Of a DNA stretch of 16,330 nt, positions 8,660-14,365 are shown piece after piece. The first letter of the stretch is position 1; every line of letters starts with the position of its first letter. The position numbers and the translations under genes are program-made. This stretch comes from Oscillospiraceae bacterium (GTDB lineage: Bacteria > Bacillota > Clostridia > Oscillospirales > Oscillospiraceae), in assembly GCA_017501805.1 (NCBI GenBank), contig JAFVWG010000200.1, positions 1-16,330 of the forward strand, in the 5' to 3' direction. The notes under the pieces are model-generated. The model ran no database searches. It saw nothing but the letters and a program-made list of their open reading frames with translations, and was not told the DNA's origin.

Positions 8660-9274
8660 TTAGGTTTCCTCCTTCAGTATTGCACTCCGAAGCGCCGCAC
8701 GGCAGTGTTCCGCATTCGGTTCACCGCGCAGGATGGAGAGGATCTCTCCCACTGCGTTCGTCACTTCGTCGTTGATGACAATGTAATCATATTTTTCTGC
8801 CTGTTCCAGCTCCCAGCGGGCGCGGGCAAGGCGGTCTTCTATCAGTTCGGGGGCGGTATCTCCCCTGCCGACCAGACGTTCCCTCAGGGAGCGCAGAGAC
8901 GGCGGCGCCAGGAAAATCAGCGTTGCGTCCGGACGTTTTCTGCGGACATTGAGCGCACCGACCGGCTCAATATCCAGCAGGATGTCTTCACCGGCGTCCA
9001 GCGACGCCTGCAGCGGCGCTTCGGGCGTGCCGTAGCAGTTGGATACGTACTCCACGTGCTCCAGCAATTCTCCGTTTGCCAGCATTTCGTCAAAGCGCTC
9101 GCGCGAGACGAAGAAGTAATTGACTCCGTCCGTTTCACCGGGGCGTATCGGGCGCGTCGTGGCGGAAACGGAAAAATGCAGGTTGGGATACTCGCGCATC
9201 ACGCCGTTGATCACCGTGCTTTTTCCGACACCCGATGGGCCGGAGATCACGATCAGTTTTCCTTTTTCAGCCAC
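8660..9274 (-). CDS. gmk: Guanylate kinase
   Basis: ATP-dependent kinase converting GMP to GDP for nucleotide and ppGpp metabolism. From the chosen GTG at 9274 the product is 204 aa, the usual size, beginning MAEKGKLIVISGPSGVGKST with the P-loop at 12-19. GMP-binding residues are seen in TTRPIRPGE and the YFFV segment, and the lid in GRGDTAPELIEDRL. A longer GTG start at 9307 would add an arginine-rich tail that has no ribosome site and largely encodes the Shine-Dalgarno itself, so I rejected it. The gene overlaps the remA stop by 8 bases. Confidence 0.96.
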   Translation of the reverse strand: MAEKGKLIVISGPSGVGKSTVINGVMREYPNLHFSVSATTRPIRPGETDGVNYFFVSRERFDEMLANGELLEHVEYVSNCYGTPEAPLQASLDAGEDILLDIEPVGALNVRRKRPDATLIFLAPPSLRSLRERLVGRGDTAPELIEDRLARARWELEQAEKYDYIVINDEVTNAVGEILSILRGEPNAEHCRAALRSAILKEET

Positions 9275-9533
9275 GCTTGTCCGCCTCCTCCGTCTGTTCT
9301 TTTTCACCGGCGCGTCCCGCGATGGTTTCCGGCTGCACAGCCGAAAGGATCACGTGATCCGTGTCCATCACAACGATGGCGCGGGTACGGCGTCCGTAGG
9401 TCGCATCGATCAGCATACCGCGGTCCTTCGCCTCCTGAACAAGGCGCTTGATCGGTGCGGAGTCCGGGCTGACGATCGCAAGCAGACGGTCGGAGGAGAT
9501 CATATTTCCGAATCCGATGTTGATGAGTTTCAT
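9267..9533 (-). CDS. remA: RemA/DUF370 family DNA-binding regulator
   Basis: In Bacillus subtilis RemA is a multimeric DNA-binding protein that activates matrix operons and osmoprotection genes; in Clostridia the targets are mostly unknown. The product is 88 aa. The conserved core is MKLINIGFGNMI (1-12), the SPDSAPIKRL segment (22-31), a GRRTRAIVVMD strand (47-57) and HVILSAVQPETI (60-71). The last 15 or so residues are charged and probably disordered. The gene sits 10 bases after yicC and overlaps gmk, the same yicC-remA-gmk order as in Bacillus, which supports orthology. The biofilm function should not be assumed here. Confidence 0.92.
   Translation of the reverse strand: MKLINIGFGNMISSDRLLAIVSPDSAPIKRLVQEAKDRGMLIDATYGRRTRAIVVMDTDHVILSAVQPETIAGRAGEKEQTEEADKRG
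9284..9291 (-). promoter_or_regulatory. Ribosome binding site deciding the gmk GTG start
   Basis: GGAGGAGG on the minus strand, inside the remA coding end, with a 9-base spacer to the GTG at 9274. It favours the short gmk start over the GTG at 9307. Confidence 0.8.
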
Positions 9534-9543
9534 ACGGTCTGCC

Positions 9544-10419
9544 TCACTCGATGTTCTGGATCTGTTCGCGGATCTTCTCCAGCTCCGCCTTCATTTCGAC
9601 GACGGTCCTGGCCTGCTCGAGATCGTTGCCCTTCGAGCCGATGGTGTTCGTCTCGCGGTTCATCTCCTGCATCAGGAAATCCAGCTTTCTTCCGATCGGC
9701 TCTTCCGAGGAGAGCATCCGATCGAGCTGATTCAAATGGCTGCGCAGGCGCACCGTCTCTTCATCCACAGCGATTTTATCCGCGTAGATCGCCGCTTCCG
9801 TCAGGATGCGGCTATCATCGATGTTTCTGTCACCAAGGACCTCCTGCAGCCGCTCCGTGAGCCGCTTGCGATACTCCGCAAGGGTGACGGGGCTTCTTGC
9901 CTCGACCTGTTCCACAAGCGACAGGATCCCGGCAGCCTTCGCACGCAGATCGGCAGCAAGGGCGGCGCCCTCCTGCTCCCGCATTTTGTCATAGCGGTTC
10001 AGTGCGGCTTCGAGGACTGCGAGGATATCCTTCTGGATCTGCTCCTCGTCGGGATTTGCCTTGTCTACAAGGAAGACATCCGGCATCCGTGCGAGTGAGC
10101 CGACGGTGATATCGTCGCGCAGGTCATACTCCTTCGCGATGGAGCGAAGCGCCGTCAGATAGCCTTCCAGCACAGGTCTGTTGACAGAGATCTCAACCTC
10201 TGTTCCCTCACGCGAGATCACGGTGATGTACACATCGACCTTGCCGCGTGAAATGTGCTTCTTGATAAGCTGCTTTGCCGCTTCCTCCACAAAGGAATAT
10301 GCGCGGGGCAGTTTGACAGAGCAGTCCAGATATCGATTGTTTACGCTGCGGATCTCCGCGGTGATCTCTCTTCCGCCGCGCAGTTCCGTTGCGTTGCCGT
10401 AACCGGTCATACTTTTCAT
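9544..10419 (-). CDS. yicC: YicC/YloC family endoribonuclease
   Basis: The family founders (Escherichia coli YicC, Bacillus YloC) are endoribonucleases that form a clamshell oligomer around RNA. The 291 aa length is normal. The YicC N-terminal domain begins MKSMTGYGNA, followed by EIRSVNNRYLD (22-32) and SRGKVDVYI (58-66), all family hallmarks. The C-terminal DUF1732 domain (about 207-291) carries EMNRETNTIGSK and ends in a charged helix. The ATG at 10419 has an AGAGGG site 24 bases or less after the cdaR stop. The RNA target in this organism cannot be read from sequence. Confidence 0.94.
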   Translation of the reverse strand: MKSMTGYGNATELRGGREITAEIRSVNNRYLDCSVKLPRAYSFVEEAAKQLIKKHISRGKVDVYITVISREGTEVEISVNRPVLEGYLTALRSIAKEYDLRDDITVGSLARMPDVFLVDKANPDEEQIQKDILAVLEAALNRYDKMREQEGAALAADLRAKAAGILSLVEQVEARSPVTLAEYRKRLTERLQEVLGDRNIDDSRILTEAAIYADKIAVDEETVRLRSHLNQLDRMLSSEEPIGRKLDFLMQEMNRETNTIGSKGNDLEQARTVVEMKAELEKIREQIQNIE

Positions 10420-10443
10420 TGCGTATCCCTCTTTTGCCGTGAT

Positions 10444-11685
10444 TTATCCTTCCGTATACAGGTCGATCTCGATGCTGTACTCTCCTACCGCTCCGACCGC
10501 TTCATCCGTTGTGCGGATCGTAACGGGAACAGTAAATCTGCCCGCTGTGGTGTAAGCAGTCAGATCTGCAACGGCGATCAGCTCCACATCTTCCATTGTC
10601 GTCAGCTTTTCATCGGGTCCGCGCAGAACGACATTCAGCGAATGGGTGTGTACGCGCGCACCGAGCTTTTGATCTGTATTTTCATTGACGTGCTCGGTCC
10701 GGAAGCTCGATACAGTCGCCTTCCGCGTTTCCAGTCCCTCAAAAGAGACTTTTGCCGTGACTTCGTCGACCTGCGAGACAAGCTCCGTTCCGTCCGGCGG
10801 GATCAGTTCAAAGGACTGCTCCGCATTCTGCTCCAGTTCTCCCAGCGCAAGCTCACCGACAGTCAGCTCCGTGATCGCGTCCAGTGTCGCCTTCTCACCA
10901 CGGAGCACTACGGACTGCCGGGAAAGTGTAACGGTCGTATTCTCTTCCGTCGCGCCGCCGCCCGGAATGATCTCAAGCTTCAGCGGGACTTCCTTTTCCG
11001 TCAGAACGGTGAGCGTCACGGTGACCTCTTTTTCGCTGAGCGTCATACTTGACGCTTTGACCTCGGCACCGCTTTCGTCCACAGGCATCAACGCGACCGA
11101 CTCGGAGAAGCTCTCGGAAACCTTATCCCCGTACAGGATCGCAAGTGCGTGCTGCACACGTTCCACAGCCGGAGCCGGTCCGGTGATCGTTACGGAATCC
11201 TGGCTAAGTACGGGATCTTCCCCATCAAATCCGGCTGCGAAGGTTCCGTCAAACACGCCCTTGACCGGGACGGTTTTTGATGCGATCTTCTCCACCGTAA
11301 AGCGAACGGTCGACGGCGTTCTTTTTACAATTTGAAGCGAACGGTCCTGCAGCGCCGGCGGGAGCTGAATCTTGTAGCCGGGAGAATAGTCGCGTTCGGA
11401 GGTAAAGGTCGAGGTGTCCACAACTGCTTTGATGCCATCTTTATAGCGCCGCAGATGTTTGATGTCCGCGCGGGAAACATTGTACGTCACCGAGACGGAG
11501 GTCGCAGTACGTTCGGAGATCATCAGTCCGTACTCAGACTGAAGCTCCTGCTCGTTCGAGCAGACGATCGGAACATTGTCGATCGTATAGTCATATTTCG
11601 TGTCTTCATCCGAGCTGACAAAGTTCCAAAGGAGAAATGCAAGCAAGAGAGAAACAGCAACATCGAATAATTTACGGTTCTTCAT
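10444..11685 (-). CDS. cdaR: YbbR-domain regulator of CdaA (CdaR)
   Basis: Membrane-anchored extracytoplasmic protein that binds CdaA and tunes c-di-AMP synthesis. The 413 aa product has a short cytoplasmic tail, one membrane helix (about 7-23, VAVSLLLAFLLWNF) and then only extracellular sequence. Four YbbR-like repeats can be traced at about 37-131, 138-226, 232-315 and 322-410; the second shows the classic pattern VPVKGVFDGTFAAGF followed by VTITGP. The ATG at 11685 lies within the last codons of cdaA (14-base overlap) behind GGGAGGG. The usual third partner, glmM, does not follow; yicC does. Confidence 0.92.
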   Translation of the reverse strand: MKNRKLFDVAVSLLLAFLLWNFVSSDEDTKYDYTIDNVPIVCSNEQELQSEYGLMISERTATSVSVTYNVSRADIKHLRRYKDGIKAVVDTSTFTSERDYSPGYKIQLPPALQDRSLQIVKRTPSTVRFTVEKIASKTVPVKGVFDGTFAAGFDGEDPVLSQDSVTITGPAPAVERVQHALAILYGDKVSESFSESVALMPVDESGAEVKASSMTLSEKEVTVTLTVLTEKEVPLKLEIIPGGGATEENTTVTLSRQSVVLRGEKATLDAITELTVGELALGELEQNAEQSFELIPPDGTELVSQVDEVTAKVSFEGLETRKATVSSFRTEHVNENTDQKLGARVHTHSLNVVLRGPDEKLTTMEDVELIAVADLTAYTTAGRFTVPVTIRTTDEAVGAVGEYSIEIDLYTEG

Positions 11686-12544
11686 TGCGATCCCTCCCCA
11701 AATTCAGAAGGTTTTTGATCTTCAGCATCAATTCGTTATTGTTTTCACTGTCGTCGTTAATAAGTTCCTTGTTGAGAATTCGGGACAGCATCTGCGGCGA
11801 AAGGTGCCGTTTGAGCATCCCACCGACAGCGACGGAGATCGTGCCGGTCTCCTCGGAGACGATCACGACAAGCGCATCCGACACCTCGCTGATGCCGATA
11901 CCTGCGCGATGTCTGGTGCCGAGATCGCTGCTCAGATGCGTGTTTTCCGTGAGCGGAAGAACGCAGGCTGCAACCGCAGCACGCCCCTGCCGGATGATCA
12001 CAGCGCCGTCGTGGAGCGCTGCTTTCGGGAAAAAGAGACTGCGCAGAAGCTGCACGGAAACGAGGGCGTCGAGTGTTGTTCCGTATTTGAAATATTCATC
12101 AAGACGCGTTTCCCGCTCGAAGACGATCAGTGCGCCGACCTTTTCGCGGGAGAGGATCTCGGCGGCGTTCACGACGTTTTCGACCGCCGCTTCCGTGATG
12201 GAGCGCTTACTGCGCCCCTGCAGCAGATCGACAAGTTTTCTGCTTCCCATATGCTGCAGGAAGCGGCGCAGCTCCGGCTGGAATACAATGACAAGTGCAA
12301 CAAGTCCCAGCTCCAGCACTCTGTCGAGGATATAGTTGAGGGAGTTGAGACGCAGTTCCTCAGTCAACCACGTCGTAAGCAGCAGCAGTAAAACTCCCAG
12401 CGCGACACGGATCGCCGCCGAGCCACGGAGCACGCCAATCAGTTTGTATATGAGAAAGGCAACCACGAGGATATCGATGCCGTCCGTCACGATATTCGGA
12501 ATGGAATAAGCGATCGACTGAAAGAAAGTTTTCAGAGCTTCCAC
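11672..12544 (-). CDS. cdaA: Membrane diadenylate cyclase CdaA
   Basis: Makes cyclic di-AMP from two ATP; the messenger controls potassium and osmolyte balance and cell-wall homeostasis. The 290 aa product has three membrane helices (about 23-39, 44-61, 74-90) and a cytoplasmic DAC domain (about 98-255). The catalytic DGA (179-181) and GTRHRAG (209-215) motifs are intact, as is ISEVSDALVVIVSEETG (218-234). The start is a GTG at 12544 behind a G-rich GGGGGGAG site. It is the first gene of the long minus-strand train, just downstream of a recognisable promoter, and overlaps cdaR. Confidence 0.96.
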   Translation of the reverse strand: MEALKTFFQSIAYSIPNIVTDGIDILVVAFLIYKLIGVLRGSAAIRVALGVLLLLLTTWLTEELRLNSLNYILDRVLELGLVALVIVFQPELRRFLQHMGSRKLVDLLQGRSKRSITEAAVENVVNAAEILSREKVGALIVFERETRLDEYFKYGTTLDALVSVQLLRSLFFPKAALHDGAVIIRQGRAAVAACVLPLTENTHLSSDLGTRHRAGIGISEVSDALVVIVSEETGTISVAVGGMLKRHLSPQMLSRILNKELINDDSENNNELMLKIKNLLNLGRDRNEEP

Positions 12545-12578
12545 GTACTCTCCCCCCAGATTACTTTATATAAAAAAC

Positions 12579-12607
12579 ATTATATCCTAACAGGAGGGAT
12601 TTCGCAA
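12579..12607 (-). promoter_or_regulatory. Sigma-A-type promoter of the cdaA operon
   Basis: On the minus strand a perfect -10 TATAAT (12584-12579) is preceded by TTGCGA (12607-12602) at exactly 17 bases, four of six matches to the -35 consensus. Transcription would begin near 12572, about 28 bases before the cdaA GTG. The region between the desulfurase stop (12628-12626) and cdaA shows no clear terminator for the upstream pair, so read-through into cdaA is also possible. Confidence 0.7.
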
Positions 12608-12625
12608 GTCAAAGACACATTTTTT

Positions 12626-13756
12626 TCAGGCTTCGCCTCGCCTTTCTTCATCAAGCAGCAGAGCAAGGAGTTTCCCTGCCGCCCCCGCCTCCTTCACCGT
12701 TGTAAAAACGGTTGGAGAAATGCGGACCGTGCCGCTTTCCAGCGTGCCCGCACTCTTGTGTGCAAGCGGAGCGCAATGCAGACCCGCGCGAACCGCAATG
12801 CCGCGTTCCGCCAGACGCTGTGCCGCGATCTCGCAGTCCGTTCCGCAGCGGAGCGAGAAAACGCCCGTCTGTTGTTCGTCGAGCGATCCGAAGCGGGTGA
12901 CCCCCTCCACAGACCGCAACTCCTCAAGTATTTTTGCGCAGACACGCTTTTCGTGCGCGAGGATGCCTTCCGGCGTCCGCTCCCGCACAAAGCAGAGCCC
13001 CGCGTTCAGTCCGCAGACACCGGTGACATTCGGTGTGCCGGCTTCTGCCCGATCGGGCAGGAAATCCGGCATAGACGGAAGGCGGGACATACTTCCCGTC
13101 CCGCCGGCAAGGATCGGCTCCGGGAGTCTTCCGCAGAGCAGCAGCCCCGTACCCTGCGGTCCGTAAAGCCCCTTGTGCCCGGGCATCGCAATAAACGCCG
13201 CACTGAGCGCCTTCAGACTGATCGGAAGGCAGCCCGCGGATTGCGATGCATCCACGATCAGCGGAACACCGCGCGCGCGGCAGTGCGATGCGATCTCTCC
13301 GATCGGCAGGATGAATCCGAACACATTGGAAACGTGCGTGCAGATCACCGCATCCGTTCCCGGGCGGATGGCGGCATCAAATTCCGAAAGCACGCGCTCC
13401 CGGTCAAACAGCTTTGTCCCTGCTACGGTGACCTTTGCCCCGAGCAGATGCAGCGGCCGCACGACTGCGTTGTGTTCAAAGCCGGAAATGACCGCCCGAC
13501 CACCGGGTCTGACAAGCGTGCGGATCGCCATATTGAGCGCATGTGTTGCGTTCATTGTAAACACGACCTGCTCCGGTTCGCAGTCGAACAGAGCCCCCGC
13601 GGATTTTCTGCAGCGGTACATCGCTTCGTCCGCCGCCGCTGCCGCGGCATAGCTCCCGCGTCCCGGCGAAGCGCAGGTACGCGAGGCTTCCGCCATCGCG
13701 CGCCATACTGCCGCGGGTTTCAAAAACGACGTTGCGCCATTGTCCAGATAGATCAT
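12626..13756 (-). CDS. PLP-dependent cysteine desulfurase, EF2568-type (class V aminotransferase fold)
   Basis: Probably releases sulfur (or selenium) from cysteine (or selenocysteine) as a protein persulfide. The 376 aa product starts MIYLDNGATSFLKP. PLP-site residues are His95 (GFEHNAV), the VDASQSAG stretch with Asp169, and the Schiff-base lysine in MPGHKG (Lys195). The C-terminal catalytic loop RAGLHCAPLAH contains Cys328. Length and motifs fit the Clostridia/Enterococcus family typified by EF2568 rather than the larger housekeeping IscS. It overlaps the preceding DUF3343 gene by ATGA, so the two are coupled. No iscU, sufU, selA or selD is visible nearby, so the acceptor is unknown. The substrate assignment rests on family and neighbour, not on a sequence-specific signature. 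Confidence 0.9.
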   Translation of the reverse strand: MIYLDNGATSFLKPAAVWRAMAEASRTCASPGRGSYAAAAAADEAMYRCRKSAGALFDCEPEQVVFTMNATHALNMAIRTLVRPGGRAVISGFEHNAVVRPLHLLGAKVTVAGTKLFDRERVLSEFDAAIRPGTDAVICTHVSNVFGFILPIGEIASHCRARGVPLIVDASQSAGCLPISLKALSAAFIAMPGHKGLYGPQGTGLLLCGRLPEPILAGGTGSMSRLPSMPDFLPDRAEAGTPNVTGVCGLNAGLCFVRERTPEGILAHEKRVCAKILEELRSVEGVTRFGSLDEQQTGVFSLRCGTDCEIAAQRLAERGIAVRAGLHCAPLAHKSAGTLESGTVRISPTVFTTVKEAGAAGKLLALLLDEERRGEA

Positions 13757-14007
13757 AGCATCACAGCCTCCGCGGTACCGTCGGGATGCAGGCGATAGAC
13801 GGCGCTGTACGGAACGCCGCCGCTTTGCAGGACCGCAGCCGCGTGTGCCGCCGCGGAAGCGCGGATGCGCAGGGCATAGCCGCAGCCCTTGCTGCTCATT
13901 GCTTTCGGAGCACGCATCATCGAGCTCGGTATATGTGCTCCCGTCAGGAGCTGCTGCGCCCGCTGTGCAAAGGTGACGGAACGAAAGGTAACATAATAGT
14001 CAAACAT
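13753..14007 (-). CDS. DUF3343 protein, putative Se/S carrier-like
   Basis: Small cytoplasmic protein of 84 aa matching the DUF3343 pattern: MFDYYVTFRSVTFAQRAQQLL at the N-terminus, then RAPKAMSSKGCG with a lone conserved cysteine (Cys42), then a short helix and a final strand. Pfam describes the family as Se/S-carrier-like; the cysteine could accept sulfur or selenium from the desulfurase encoded immediately downstream. I chose the ATG at 14007, which has GGGGGAGGG with a 7-base spacer. The ATG two codons earlier sits almost on the ribosome site, and the upstream extension to 14121 reads across the opposite-strand promoter region. The biochemical role is inference. Confidence 0.85.
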   Translation of the reverse strand: MFDYYVTFRSVTFAQRAQQLLTGAHIPSSMMRAPKAMSSKGCGYALRIRASAAAHAAAVLQSGGVPYSAVYRLHPDGTAEAVML

Positions 14008-14086
14008 CGACATTCCCTCCCCCAGCAACATATGCTCCGACAAACTCCGACGTTCCGTACGACATTCAGTAGTTTTGCAACCGGGG

Positions 14087-14115
14087 TTGACAAAAAATGC
14101 CGCAATGCCTATAAT
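14087..14115 (+). promoter_or_regulatory. Consensus sigma-A promoter of the lysine transporter unit
   Basis: TTGACA (14087-14092), a 17-base spacer and TATAAT (14110-14115): both hexamers match the consensus exactly. Transcription would start near 14122, a few bases before the aptamer P1 stem, which supports both calls. The divergent DUF3343 gene starts 80 bases to the left; I could not identify a convincing minus-strand promoter for it in 14008-14120. Confidence 0.92.
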
Positions 14116-14127
14116 GACCAAAGAGCA

Positions 14128-14286
14128 ATGACAGAGGTGCAGACGACATCAGTACGCCCGACCAACCGACCGGCATCGCGGGCAGAAAGGGTCGCCTGCC
14201 GAAGGTGCGCGGACCTGCCCGGCGAAGCGCAGCCTGGTTTTGCGGAAAACATCCGTAAGACTGTCACGCAAGTGGAGAGCTGTCAT
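14128..14286 (+). ncRNA. Lysine riboswitch (L box) aptamer
   Basis: Conserved L-box blocks occur in order: AGAGGTGC (14133-14140), AGTA (14151-14154), GAAAGG (14185-14190) followed by GCCGAAGG (14198-14205), CCTGG (14233-14237), AAGACTGTCA (14257-14266) and TGGAGAGCTGTC (14273-14284). P1 closes as ATGACAG (14128-14134) with CTGTCAT (14280-14286), seven perfect pairs. These match the Bacillus lysC leader block by block. Binding of lysine stabilises P1 and lets the downstream terminator form, lowering transporter expression. The identification rests on motif recognition, not on a covariance-model search. Confidence 0.93.
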
Positions 14287-14330
14287 GAAGCACGGAAGCC
14301 GCGCGAACGGTCTTTTTGTGGGTCATGACA
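14281..14330 (+). promoter_or_regulatory. Antiterminator pairing of the lysine riboswitch
   Basis: TGTCATGA (14281-14288), which overlaps the 3' strand of P1, is perfectly complementary to TCATGACA (14323-14330), the left arm of the terminator. Without lysine these eight pairs would block the terminator. With lysine the first segment is held in P1. The mutually exclusive pairing makes this a transcription-attenuation switch. Confidence 0.82.
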
Positions 14331-14353
14331 TTGTCATGGCTCATTATTTTTTT
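14318..14353 (+). terminator. Riboswitch-controlled intrinsic terminator
   Basis: Hairpin with left arm 14318-14329, loop ATT and right arm 14333-14344: 12 pairs including three G-U, with the core CATGAC/GTCATG. It runs into TTATTTTTTT (14344-14353). The ribosome binding site GGAGGG begins at the next base, so the terminator sits directly before the translation signals, as in known L-box leaders. Confidence 0.85.
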
Positions 14354-14365
14354 GGAGGGAAACTT

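Noticed and set aside
12617..12642. T-run and small inverted repeat (AGGCTTCGCCT) at the desulfurase 3' end as a terminator
   Set aside because: The stem is only about four pairs with a GAA loop, and on the coding (minus) strand it is followed by A residues, not T.
14008..14120. Minus-strand promoter for the DUF3343/desulfurase pair
   Set aside because: TTGTCA and TTGCAA are present, but no acceptable -10 hexamer lies at 16-18 bases from either, so I could not place one.
14291..14316. Second small terminator-like element (GCCG-CGGT followed by TCTTTTT) in the leader
   Set aside because: The stem is only four pairs, one of them G-U; it more likely lies in the loop of the antiterminator.
14128..14328. 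Possible 66-codon leader peptide starting at the ATG in the riboswitch
   Set aside because: The ATG is part of the P1 stem and the region is explained by L-box structure. There is no good ribosome site and no run of lysine codons as an attenuator peptide would need.
14240..14365. Upstream in-frame extension of the transporter
   Set aside because: It would translate the riboswitch and terminator. The ATG at 14366 has GGAGGG at correct spacing and begins a proper signal-like helix.
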